A stretch of DNA of 64,000 bases from Cryptomeria japonica (taxonomy: Eukaryota > Streptophyta > Pinopsida > Cupressales > Cupressaceae): NCBI RefSeq assembly GCF_030272615.1, contig NC_081405.1, positions 473,418,008-473,482,007 on the forward strand, written 5' to 3'. A model generated the notes under the pieces. That model did not search any database, had not been told where the DNA came from, and worked only from the letters and a program-made list of their open reading frames with translations. Position numbers and translations under genes: made by a program. Positions 1 to 11,198 of this stretch are shown here, piece after piece; the first letter of the stretch is position 1, and each line of letters begins with the position of its first letter.

Positions 1-112
1 TATATCATTCTCTCAATACTATATCAAAACCGTATCACTCCCCAAATATATTGTATCACACTCCCCCAAGACTATATCATATTACTCCCCCTTTTTGAAA
101 AAAATCAAAAAC

Positions 113-3100
113 TTAATTTCCTTCTAGGGGCAGTAACTGGTCAAAAATGGATTTGTACTTGTTCCAGGCATTGGTGAGAGTGATAGAGAGTGCATCCTTT
201 ACACTGTCCATTAAAGAATTTTGCACTTGAATATTAGCCAATAGTGATATTAAGCCATCAAGAGTGCTTCCCTCTTGTGTAGTAGACAAGTGTGTGGCTC
301 AGTTGATCTGTTCTTGGACTGATGAAAGATGTGGAAGGAATAATGTCTGAAGTGTCATTATGTTCATCCTGATCTTATGTTCTTCATTTCTTAAGTCCAA
401 TTGTTGAGCCATGAGCTATTGTAACCTTGTATAAAAATTCTGAATTGAATTTGGCTTTGTGGTCAACTTGCTTGAGAGATCAGTGAGCTCTTTCTCAATT
501 GTCTCTATTTTATTCTTAATGTCTTTAATGAATAAAGAAAATGTGTAGAGTTTCTGAAATAAATAATGAATGTGCTTTAGTTGAGGAGTCAACTCAGCAA
601 TAAATTTTACAAGTTTGACTTTCCCAATAGCTAGAGCTTTCTATACCTCTTCTATCATTTTTGTTGTGAGCTCCTTGTCTTTTAGCTTGCTCAAATACAT
701 AGATGCATCAACTCTAGATGTTTCTATTTGATTAAGGAGTTCATCTAGTTGAATATGGATGGCTGCATCAGTTGACACTGTACCTGTAGGTAGCATATCT
801 GATAGCAGTATCTTCACCTTCTAAAGTACTTTATTCTTCTTTTGTATGGCCATCTGTTCTTCTTGTTTGGCCTTTGCTTTGCACAGTTCACCAAAATCAA
901 TGAGTGCTTGCCCCTTTAATTTTGATATATCCACATTGGGCAACACTATTGGTTTAGACAAATCAACTTTGAAACTATGCTTTTTCACTTTCTTTTCTTT
1001 ACCTTTAGCCGGTTGGACCAAGATAATAGCTTGGGAGGCTTGCTGACCCTCGGTAGGTTGCTCGGTAGAGGCAATACTTTGGTTGGTTCCTGTAGCCTTT
1101 GTGGTGTCTTTTGGTGTCTCGGTACTGGGTGTCTCAGCTGCAACATTTTCAGTGCTCGAAGGTGCTTGTGAGGTCTGTTCTAGAGTAGTATCTTCTCCTT
1201 CTATATACTTGTGACCTTCGGTGCCTTGTGCTGTATCCCGAGGAGCTTCGGTAGAGACAGGTTGCTTGACTGGTGGATAAGGCTGAACTTGTTCTAAAAT
1301 GGATTCACTAGATACAAGTTTTGCATATGTAGTGCCTTCTATCATTTCCTACTCTGGTGCCTCTGTATCCATGACATCTTCATTGATTTGAATAGTGTCA
1401 GCAAGGTCTTGTTCGGTAGCATCAGGATCTTTCTTAGTGACATTAGGATTGTGCTCGGTGACATCAACAATTTCAACTGTATCTTGTTCACCGACATCCT
1501 TGATTTTGAAGATTTCCTGCCACTTTGCTTTTGTCTCATTTTCTACGTCAATATATAGCCTGTTCATCAGTTTTAAGGCTCTTTGTTTGACAAGAAACTT
1601 TGAATTGTATGTTGTTAAATGTTCCTTTATTTCGGCTACTGACATATTAGGAAAGAGATGGACTAGACTTCTTTCTTTGATTTGTTTCTCTGAGTCCATT
1701 ACATACTTCCACCTATTATCAATATGCAAGTAAAGTTCATTTGGAAGTGACTTTGCTAGTTCCAATGGAGCTAACAGAAACTTTAGAAGTGTGCAAATGA
1801 CAGCTTCTTCAATTTGTCTCTTCTCATCATTATTTCTAGTTTCATACTTGACATATCTAAATGAACCAAACTCTCCATATTCTTTCAGATTAGCACAAAA
1901 GTTGTCAACACTATGTATATTTACCCTCTTGCTCTTGACAATCTGGAATTTGTTTGCATCTTCTGATTCTGTATCACTAGACTCTTTTGCCAAAATGAGT
2001 CTCTGAGTAGATTTCTTGTATGTCTTTGTTACCTTGGGAGCAATAACACTCTTTTGTTTCTTACTCGGTGATGCTGCAGATGCTCTTGTATTAGGTCTCT
2101 TTGTTGGAGGTGGAGTCAGTAGGGCCTTTGAAGTGTCCTGTTTCTTTCTTTTTAACACTTTACCCTTAGGCAATTCGGTGCTCAGTGTTATAGCTGCCTC
2201 TTGAGCTTCTAATTCCTCTTCGGTGATGGCAAGAGTGCCTTTGACAGGTGTAGAGGAAGAGTCTTCTCTAAATTTCTCTGACAATTCCTTAATCATCTTT
2301 GTTGCCTTTCTTGTAGCTTTCGGTACTACAATATTCATTTTTACCTTTTCCTTTACTTCTTCATAGGTTCCATATCTTATCTCGGTAGCATGCCTTGGTA
2401 ATGTAAGAAATGCATCAATTTGTTGTTTTGTGATGTCAAAGTAAATCTCGTAACCCATTGGTGACAAGGATTGAGTCCTCAGTACCACAACATTCACATA
2501 ATAGTAATCGGTGTGAACTTCAAAACATATATCATCTTTGTATTTCTCTACTAGCTAGGGTGGGATTCAGTACCTATTATGCATCTTCTCTTGAAATTTA
2601 CTAAAGTAATCATCCATGATATCATTGAAATTATCTCCTAACTTCTTAATGAAGTCATTAATTTGATGGGTGATTGGTCGGTGTAGCTCCCAAACTACTT
2701 TACCGACTAATAGAAAGAATTTTTCAAAGTAGAAAAACATGCATACCAGTAGTGATCCAAACTTTAGAGTATTAGCCAAGTTGTTCTTCGGCTTCCTGAT
2801 TGTGTTCTGATTCTCAAACAGATTCTTCAATAACACCTCACATAAGTTGATTTTCATTCCCTTTTTCACAATTTTATAAGCTAAGTCAACTGCTGCACAG
2901 GGTACACTATTTTCCCTTGCCGATTGGAAGAAACAGTAACCAATTACTCTAATAGCAAACTTAAGTTCTGCATCAGTGACATTGTTTAGTTTCAGTCCTC
3001 TATAATTAAATTCTACTCTGGTTAAATTGATCAATTCCTTCTATGATATCATCTTTTGGGCTCGGGCATGATCATAGATAGGGTAACCGGTAATCAGATG

Positions 3101-3474
3101 AATGATTTCCTTGGTTATCTTGAATGGTTTCTCTTCTAGCCACATGAGATCATCATGAACTCTGCTCAGAACAAACTTGACCCATTGGGGCTTGAACACA
3201 CGAGGATAGGTTAGGGCTTCAGTTAATCCTTTAATTTTGATGTGTTCATATTTGTTGTTCAATACACCATCGGTACATAGCTCATCATAGGTGTCTCTGA
3301 TTTCAACATGACCGAGTTCTTCAACATGACATTTGGTGAAGAATCTCACATCTTCGACTAACAACACTCTGTCTGGGATGAGTGAAAAGGCAGTTTTGTC
3401 ATCTGGTTCGGCAACGAATTTGGGAGTCAAAGAGTATTTTAGACAACTATGGGATCTTGGATCTTGGGCGCCAT
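113..3474 (-). pseudogene. Decayed unknown gene, about 1,100 codons
   Basis: I do not recognise the family. Reading leftward, an ATG at 3474 opens about ten codons, then a one-base frameshift near 3445. From 3430 a single frame runs to a TAA at 113-115, broken only by TAG or TGA codons (near 3041, 2567, 2552, 1347, 821, 640, 415 and 300). The N-terminal third (3430-2567) is a mixed, folded-looking region. The middle (about 2250-1950) is very basic and rich in Lys, Ser and Pro, resembling a nuclear-localisation tract. The segment 1345-821 is rich in Thr, Glu, Pro and Gln. The last 230 codons look helical and could form coiled coil. A TATA box lies 65 bp upstream of the ATG. It sits beside zinc-knuckle and LTR-like remnants on the same strand, so it may be cargo of an element. 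Strong that it was coding; function unknown. Confidence 0.6.
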
Positions 3475-3538
3475 TTAAGATTTCAGTTAAAAACTAGTAA
3501 AGAGTCCTTAGGGTTTCAGGATTTCAAACGACAGACGC

Positions 3539-3544
3539 TTTATA
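3539..3544 (-). promoter_or_regulatory. TATA box of the decayed 1,100-codon gene
   Basis: TATAAA on the minus strand lies 65 bp before the ATG at 3474. A telo-box-like AAACCCTAA lies between them, on the minus strand near 3508-3518. This compact spacing is typical of plant core promoters. It is inferred from position only. Confidence 0.4.
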
Positions 3545-4031
3545 CTTAGCAGATAATTGCAACTAGATAAGATCGGTAAACCAGCTTAACAATGTGTTGA
3601 GATTTGATGTAAATACCTTGGATTCGCTTTGAATGAGGTTTTGATCGCCTTGGAATCACTTGCTCTTCTCTCTCAAAAACTTGGTAAGTGTAAATGACCG
3701 CAAAAATGCTTTTAAGTACACAAAATACCTTATCGGGCTCCGTGCGGGTTAGGTCAAAAACATTAAATGCACTCGGTTCCTCTTTAACCAATTTATTCTC
3801 TTTTTTTTCATTTTAACTGAGTAACCAAGCTTCCTTCATTTACTGACTTGACAGGCTTCTTGTATTCACCGACTTGACAGGTTTCCTGTAAAGTGCTTCA
3901 AAAGACTTTGATAGAATTTCAAACTTACTAATACATCTTAACTATGCAAATTTTTAATTTAGTACATAATAGAATAGGAACTGTTATGATTTTAACCTTT
4001 AGAGAATGCAGTCCCTTCATACCTTTACCAA
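3545..4031. other. Non-coding stretch, short direct repeat
   Basis: No convincing gene. An open frame at 3546-3791 on the minus strand has no recognisable domain and overlaps the presumed upstream region of the decayed gene. A short direct repeat of a 'gacttgacaggtttcctgta'-like unit occurs twice around 3840-3890. Confidence 0.3.
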
Positions 4032-4560
4032 TTAATTTGGAATAGGTGTACCTAACTTGGTAGGTAAGGTGCTTTCTTCATTTGACACAATTTCCTTCTT
4101 TTTCCAAATCATCTTTAATTTTTCTTTTATTTCCTCAATGTCTTTTCTAGGTTGATCTCTACAATCTCCAGCTAAGTGTCCTACTTTGTGACAATGAAAA
4201 CATGCCATACCAGGATTTCTCCATGATCTTCGGTTGTTCATTCCTAACCTTATAAACTAGTTAGCACTAATATGTCCATATCTTCCACAACATTCACACC
4301 ATATCCTTGTATTGTAATCCCATGGTACTGTTGCATATTGTTGGTAAGGATTTGTGTGAGTTTGGTAACCTCTAGCATTTTCTCGTTGTGAAGACCATAT
4401 GTAGTTCTTTTGCTTAAACCAACACTTCTTGGTACTATGTCCATATCTATTGTAGTTTCTACAAAACCCTTTGAATTTTGCCTTCTGATAATTGTTAACA
4501 GACTTTGTCCTACATTGATTAGATGTGTGACCATATTTATTGCAATTGATTAGACATGTT
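4032..4560 (-). pseudogene. Zinc-knuckle (gag-like) protein remnant with several CCHC motifs
   Basis: One minus-strand frame from about 4560 to the stop at 4032 holds a row of retroviral-type zinc knuckles (CX2CX4HX4C or close variants). The last, CFHCHKVGHLAGDC near 4200-4160, is perfect. The one before, CECCGRYGHISAN, has lost its final Cys just before an in-frame TAG near 4258. Two more partial knuckles (CNKYGHTSNQC and CRNYNRYGHSTKKC) lie further upstream. Such knuckles bind nucleic acid in Gag. Ordinary copia Gag has one; four in a row is unusual. The N-terminus is missing and runs into LTR-like sequence. It could be the gag end of a dead element or a cellular CCHC protein. Confidence 0.6.
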
Positions 4561-5400
4561 TAGCTATTTCTAATAGCTTACCTTGTTAGGAGTAACAAGA
4601 TCTGTTAGATCTACATAGCTAAAGGATTTTACAACACTTCATCTAAATGTTGCACCTAGTTAGAGGCTTTGCAATTTATAGACTTGATTAGAGTCTTTTA
4701 CCCTGTTAAAGGTTTCTCTTACAACTTCACAATATTACAATAAAATCATTACAATTATCTGCAACTTTACATCTGAAATGTTATAGTAGATTCTATGTGC
4801 TCAGAATAGATTACCTTGCTTATAGCATACCTTGGTAACCCATATAGTAACTCGGTAAACCCTTTTGTTTACTCTATTCTTCGACTGTTCTCTACAAACC
4901 TTCTCGGTGACCTCTGTGTCTCTGTAACAGTCTTCTTACACTCATGCATACACACTTAACTCATGCTGTATTAATAGATCTCTTAAGACGGTGATCCAAT
5001 TCATTGCTTTGATCTTACAAACATGATTTATTGAATGAATAATGATGTAAAATATTTCATTGGTTAGATGACCTCGAAATCATACACAATCTTCTAGTGC
5101 AATTTCCAATGTGATAACATTTAGATGTGCCTCGATCTTGTAACACATTTTCATATGCATGTCCAGGTTCAATAAATCTGGTAACACATTTCACTCAGTG
5201 TATATCAACTTGGTGTGTCATCTTTGCTGCTCGGTAGACATGAAAAGATACTCAGTAGACAACTCGGTGTATATTGCGTTCTGTGACTGCTTTCTTCTGT
5301 AACCGACTAGACTGTGCATACCGACTGAATATTTTGGTAATAGTAACCGACTAGAGTATATAGTATAACTTTGACATAAAACTAATGGCAATTTGATAAG
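4560..5400 (-). mobile_element. Diverged copia-type LTR fragment
   Basis: Blocks here match the LTR of the copia element at 21,879-29,640 in order and orientation. Shared features include the 'aaaggattt' and 'gttagag' rows, 'gcaacttcacatctgaaatgtt', 'gtccaggttcaat' and the 'ccgactag' and 'ctcggtag' words. The copy is very diverged and no clean TG/CA ends or target-site duplication were found. It therefore looks like an old fragment of a related family on the minus strand, upstream of the zinc-knuckle remnant. Confidence 0.45.
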
Positions 5401-6338
5401 TAGTAACATCTCTTTGGTTGGGTGAATCCCTTGTGTTGTCATGCCAATATTTCTCAATTAACATTCTTATTTCATCAATAACAACCTTGTGCTTGAGTGG
5501 GAGTCTACCCGAGAACGCCCAAAGAAAATTATTGTTAGGATCCTCAATTTTCTCTCGCCTCTCTAAGGCATAGTGTAATGTGGTTCTACTTATCCTTAAT
5601 GACTTTCTTGTTTTGCTTATTAAACAAGATTTTTCATTTCCTTTCCCATTATGGCTGATGTGAGGACACGATGAGTAACATTAGCATCTTTAATGCATGA
5701 TTTCAAACAAATGGCTTGGTATGCATCAAAAATATTTCTCACAATGGTTATTTTACTATTATTTTCGGATGTTCTTAACCTCAAAATTTTCATTGTCTCT
5801 CTAAATTTCAGAGTTTTAATCATTTCGACAACTAATTGGCATCTTCCACTTTGATTTAAGTTTTCAAAAAAGTTAATCCAAATTCTTCTAACCATTCTTC
5901 TACAAGTTCTTTCAGAAATTTTATCATGCATTGGCTTCACAATATTTTCATCAATATCTATTAGGAACTTTGGTTTTCTATGAATTATTCTAAGAGGTGT
6001 TAAGATTGGTGCATGCTCTTCATTTTCATTAGGTGCATTATGTGCATTGATCACATCAAATTAAAATGGTATATCTTCTTCAATTTCATTAACATGTGCA
6101 TTCACCGAATCATTTTCAAATGGTGTATGTTCATTGCATTCATCATATGTATTTGAATTGGTGTATGTTGATCATTTTGATTTGGTGCATTCATCATATC
6201 AATTTCAATTGTTGAATGTTCATCACTTTCATTAGGTGCATTAGATGATGTACCTTCATGTAATCTCCTCATACGCTCCCTTTGTCTTTCCTTTGCTGCC
6301 TCTCTTTGTTCATTTGTTCCTCTCTTTTTCTTTCGCAT
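5365..6338 (-). pseudogene. Decayed unknown protein with basic N-terminus and NAPNE-type repeats
   Basis: I cannot assign a family. From an ATG at 6338 the protein starts with a strongly basic helix-like stretch (KKKRGTNEQREAAKERQRER). Next come about four diverged repeats of a Asn/Ala/Pro/Glu/His unit (NAPNESDEH, NAPNQNDQH, NAPNENEEH) between 6250 and 6010. A longer unique region follows (6000-5625). After a one-base shift near 5622 the reading continues to about 5365 through LERREKIEDPNNNFLWAFSG and an end rich in Trp, Asp and Asn. One frameshift near 6120 and one in-frame stop near 6057 are visible. The basic start and a later region rich in charged residues are compatible with a DNA transposon protein, but this is only a guess. 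Confidence 0.4.
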
Positions 6339-6722
6339 TGTCCTACACATAACATCATGATGACAATCCACAATCAAATAGCAAAAAAACAACAAATGAT
6401 CATATTTTTTTTTTTTAATCTAAAGTGACAATAATAAAATAACTTCAAAAAAACCAAAATACAAGATAAATCAATCATGATAAAAGAAAAAAAACAACAA
6501 ATGATCATCATTTTGTTATAATCTAAAGTAAAAATGATAAAATAACTTAAAAAATAATCCAATATACAAGACAAATCAATCATTTCAAAGAAAAAGTGAC
6601 AAAAAAAATGAAAACCTGACTGTTACTGTCCCAAAAAATCATGTGTAAAAGCAGTGGGGCCTTCAAACAACTTGCAATGCTAGTTTTTAGGCTATTGGGA
6701 ATAAAATATATTAATATTTTCT
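6339..6722. other. AT-rich non-coding stretch with a duplicated segment
   Basis: No gene. A short duplicated segment ('aacaacaaatgatcat...aataaaataactt') occurs twice, at about 6388-6450 and 6490-6550, giving a tandem repeat of about 100 bp. Confidence 0.4.
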
Positions 6723-6850
6723 CATAGCCCATATGGGTTATGGAAACCTTTAATGTGAACATTCACAATTTCTCATAACCCATATAGGTTTTGTAGAATT
6801 AGAAGTTTTGGCTTTAGTTCTACATAACCCGTACGGGTTATGTATAACTA
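6723..6850. repeat. 49-bp palindromic tandem repeat, left part (3 units)
   Basis: Three units start with 'catagccc' or 'cataaccc' at 6723, 6774 and 6823 (spacing 51 and 49). Each has a palindromic core around ACCCGTACGGGT (perfect in the third unit) followed by an AT-rich spacer. Four more units with the same core and spacing resume at 8109, beyond the GA-rich tract. Confidence 0.7.
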
Positions 6851-6930
6851 GGAAAAGGAGAGGGGGAGAGGGAGACTAGGAAAAGGAGAGGGGGAAGAGA
6901 GAGGGAGGGAGAGAGATATTGGGAAAAGGA

Positions 6931-7008
<78 letters not shown>

Positions 7009-7130
7009 TTGGAAAAAGGAGAGAGAGAGAGAGAGAGAGAGATTAGGAAAAGGAGAGGGGGAGAGGGAGAGGGAGAGGGAGAAAGAGGGAGATTGGGAAA
7101 AGGAGAGGGGGAGAGAGGGGGATAGAGAGA

Positions 7131-7222
<92 letters not shown>

Positions 7223-7248
7223 TGGAGAGGGAGAGTGAGATTGGAAAA

Positions 7249-7291
<43 letters not shown>

Positions 7292-7365
7292 GGAAAAGGA
7301 GAGGGGGAGAGGGAGAGGGAGAGGGAGAAAGAGGGAGATTGGGAAAAGGAGAGGGGGAGAGAGGG

Positions 7366-7427
<62 letters not shown>

Positions 7428-7565
7428 GGAGATAGGAAGAGAGGAATAGAATAGGATAAGGAGAGGCGGATGGAGAGAAAGTTAGAGACAAAGAGAGAAG
7501 GGGTTAAGGAGAGGGGGAGGGGGGAGATTGAGAAAAGGAGAGAGAGAGAGAGGGAGATTGGAAAA

Positions 7566-7633
<68 letters not shown>

Positions 7634-7960
7634 TGAGAGGGGGAGGGGGAGGGGGGAGAGGGAGAGGGAGGGGGAGAGAAAGAGAGAGAAGGGGGAGAGG
7701 GTGAGAATAGGATAGGATAATGAGAGAGAGAGAGAGAGATAGAATGGGATAGGGAGAGAGAGTAGGAGGAGGAGAGGGTGAGAGACATGGGGTAGAGAGA
7801 GAACAAGAAGGAGAAAAGGGTGAGAGAATCAATAAAGAGAGAAGTGTGAGGGGGAGAGAGATGAGATAGAACTCAAGGAGGATAATTAGGGCTCAGAATA
7901 GACAAAGATGGTGATGGGGGAAGGAAGACGAGAGAGAGGAAAAGAAGAGATACATGCATG
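6840..7960. repeat. GA-rich (purine/pyrimidine) low-complexity tract
   Basis: More than a kilobase is nearly pure purine on the plus strand: (GA)n runs mixed with GGGA and GGAAAAGGAGAGGGGGAGA blocks. A block of about 120 bp (7008-7128) is repeated at about 7240-7370, so the tract grew by segmental duplication as well as slippage. Open frames across it encode only Ser-Leu or Arg-Glu repeats and are not genes. Confidence 0.95.
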
Positions 7961-8052
7961 TATACAAACATATATACATATATCTATATAAATATGTGTA
8001 TATATAACTATAGATATGCATATATACATACATAAACACATATTATATAGGT
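7961..8052. repeat. (TA)/(CATA)-rich low-complexity tract
   Basis: Alternating pyrimidine-purine sequence ('tatacatatatctatataaat...') lies between the GA tract and the second half of the 49-bp repeat. No gene. Confidence 0.7.
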
Positions 8053-8108
8053 ATGTCTAACATATGTGTAGTAAATGCTAAGTTTAAAAGCATACATTAT
8101 TATGTCTT

Positions 8109-8275
8109 CATAACCTGTACGAGTTTTGAGAAACACAAAAAAATGTTTTTAGTTTTACATAACTCGTACGAGTTTTGTGGAACACAAAAAAATGTTTTAG
8201 TTTTACATAACCTGTATGGGTTATTTAGAACTATGAATAGTACTTTTTGTTTTTCAAAACCCGTGTGGTTTTTGT
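8109..8275. repeat. 49-bp palindromic tandem repeat, right part (4 units)
   Basis: Units start at 8109, 8158, 8206 and 8255 (spacing 49, 48, 49). Their cores are CCTGTACGAG, CTCGTACGAG, CCTGTATGGG and CCCGTGTGG, each a diverged form of the palindrome ACCCGTACGGGT. The spacers 'gttttgagaaacacaaaaaa' and 'gttttgtggaacacaaaaaa' are clearly alike. Confidence 0.75.
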
Positions 8276-9170
8276 CTTGGTAAGAGGGTTGGAAAATGAC
8301 CCTAAGGCTTGCAAACCCATTTTCCCCCCATTTTTGTCCCTTTACACATTTTTTCATCCTCCAACATGACTTCACGACTTCATTGTCATCATGTTTACAA
8401 ATGATCAAGTAGGTATCTCTAAACTTACCACCATAATATCACACATCTTCTTATTTTTCTGACCATATTTTTTTTTCTATTTTTGGACAACATTAGCATA
8501 GTAAACTTTAATTTTCTTTATTAGTGCCTTGATAGTCCTCACAGACATATGGCTACCATTGTTTTAATAACTTTTAATATGCTTGACCAAATTAAAAATA
8601 AATTACATATTATTGTTCTACACTAGATTCTATATAGTTTAAGGAAAAAAAGTTTGCAATTTTTATTATTTTGATGCAAGTTATGCCCAACGCACAAACA
8701 AGTACCAAATTTTTCAGGATGCGGTCACTTCAAAAAATCATTAAAAAACAAAATACTAAACGGAAAATTACAAAAAAATACACAACTTCTAGATCTCATT
8801 CTTACCTTTCATCCTACCAAATGTTTTTGCAAAATATTAAATCTAACTATATATTTTGTGCAGCGCACGAAAATAGCTATGTTATGTTTTTCTGAAAAAA
8901 TCAGGAACAATTTTTTGTGCATGAAATTTTTGACCCTCTTAATCTTATCCAATTTTTAAAAAAATTAGTAGTTTAGAAACTAGATTTAGAGTACTACAAT
9001 TCTTATTCTTTTTTCAACTCCTAGTTTTGAGTGCATGACCTTCAAATATCTGTTTGAAGTTCAGGTTTACTTGTTTTCAGAGAAAAAAAGAAAAAAGAAA
9101 GTGGCCACTTGTACCCCCCTTTTTGTTCACCATCTTGGTGCACTTACCCACATATATATGTATGTAGACA
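8276..9170. other. No recognisable gene
   Basis: AT-rich sequence with short open frames only. I see no domain, promoter or element boundary. Confidence 0.4.
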
Positions 9171-9182
9171 CACACACACACA

Positions 9183-9272
<90 letters not shown>
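9171..9272. repeat. (CA)n followed by (TG)n, inverted microsatellite
   Basis: A (CA)n run of about 46 bp is followed, after 'tatc', by a (TG)n run of about 50 bp. The two halves are reverse complements and could fold into one long hairpin. The frames through it are Thr-His or Val-Cys repeats and not genes. Confidence 0.95.
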
Positions 9273-9274
<2 letters not shown>

Positions 9275-11198
9275 AAATGTATATGTATGTATTTATACAT
9301 ATGCATACATGTAATGCCTCCTGTGTTTGCATTTTGCTAGAATTATTTTGATCCTATTTTAATACTATATGTGATTCTTGTGGATTGCACATAATATTAT
9401 TCTTTTGTATTGGTTCCCATGTGGTGCATCCTTGGTACAATAATATTTTTTTGACCATGTGGATATTACATGCTTATCATTGTAGTAGCTTATACATGTA
9501 GATTCAGTGAAGAATATATAAATGATGCTCTGACATTATGACATGATGTTTATATGATGGCATTTCATTTACATTGATGATGTTGTGTTTGTGTTATGTT
9601 GTATTGATTTTATATGATGAATTGATGAGGTATTATGTAACTAGCCATGATATGGTGTGACATTGTTTGACAAATGATTATATATGTGCTTCTACTATAT
9701 TATACACGTAAAGGTACATTTTGGGTGTTTGTTGAATGATGTAGGTATAGGGTATCAACTTTACTTGGCTCCACAGGTTTGAGTGTACCCTCATTGATGT
9801 TGGTTAACTAGAGATGTCACATTGGCCAAATTCCACTTTCCCTTACCTGACATACTCAATATCACTATGGTCCTCTAGTATGTTTCTAGTAATAACCCCT
9901 AGATACCACAATCGGTAATATGTTGGAAATCCATCCTTTATGTGAAAGACTAGTCAAGAGTGTTTGGATTTTATCGTTAAATATCATATTATCATAATAT
10001 TTAAATATGGAAATTATGTCATGATTTTTATAATGAGAATGAATGTTTTGAATTTCAATTGTGATTTTGAAGGTAATGCTAATTGATTTTTTTGCAAATT
10101 TAGAAGGGATATACATGCCTTGGAAATTAAAAGGAATCATTTTAGTTATTTTATTTTTTTTAAATGAAAATGGGTTTGGGGAAAATAGGGAAAAAGAGTT
10201 TATTTTGCATTATGTTGTTTTTGGAGAACAGAATTGGAGAAGAGGAAGAAACCCTACAACTGGAATTTTGTTTTGTTGGATGTGGGAGCTAGGATGGGAG
10301 GTTTTGCATGGGAGTTTTTTCATTAGTTTAGGAATTTGAAGGTTCTTGGACTGTTGAAACTATTCTTGATTTCATTATGTGTGTTTGAAGAACTTTACAT
10401 TAAAAAACTTTAGTCGGTTGACGTAAAAATGCCCCATACTCTTCCAAATTTGTGTGTTTCTTATTGTTGTACTTTCAAAGAATGTTTAGTGGGTTAGGGT
10501 AGTCACATTCCATGAGTTAAAACCATGCATCAAGTAGTTTATCAATTTAATTGATTAAATATAGATAAATTTGCCAAAAACAACCTAATGCTACTCAATC
10601 CACACTAAGGTTTGTGAAATGCTTATTTTATGTTAAAACAACCTGGTGTTGGGTGCATTTAGATCAAAAGGACACTCTTGGAATTTTGTATTCTCGTCTT
10701 TCAAAATTTGATTAATTCTTGAGCCATTTAATGGTAGGGCTTAAAAAGACTAGTTATTTTCAAAAGTATGAAATATGTGCAAATTGCATAATAGTTGTAT
10801 TTTGTGTTCTTTTATTATGTGGAGGTATGTGTTTACCTTGTACAAAGTATAGTAAGATATATTTGGATCATGTGCCATGAAGTGGACCTAATTGAGAAAA
10901 CGTGTGAGAGAAAAGTTAAAACAACACTGTATGGTTTTTATTCCACACGCCATATGGGATGTGATAACCATAGGTTTAGATACTACATAGAGCAATGGGA
11001 GTGGCTTCCGATGTGACCTCAAACCAAAATGGTTGTGCATGGTTATTGCATGTGGAAGGTGTTTAATCAAGTGATAACTAATATAACACATCGATAAAAA
11101 AATAACCAAGATAATGGCTACCCCACGCATACCTTGCTTCCTAGTAAAGGCTAAGGATGTGATTAGGAAGAAAAGTTTGCTCTACTGGTTGTGGTACT
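9273..11198. other. No recognisable gene
   Basis: AT-rich plain sequence. An open frame of 92 codons at 10,061-10,339 has no recognisable domain or context and is probably chance. Confidence 0.4.

Noticed and set aside
3546-3791. 81-codon minus-strand frame
   Set aside because: It lies upstream of the TATA box of the decayed gene, has no domain and is AT-driven.
6838-7832. Open frames of 60-217 codons across the GA-rich tract
   Set aside because: They only translate the dinucleotide repeat (Ser-Leu or Arg-Glu runs) in several frames at once.
9035-9351. Open frames with Thr-His and Cys-Val runs
   Set aside because: Products of the (CA)n/(TG)n microsatellite, open on both strands.
10061-10339. 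92-codon frame
   Set aside because: No domain, no promoter or neighbour supporting it, typical of AT-rich chance frames.
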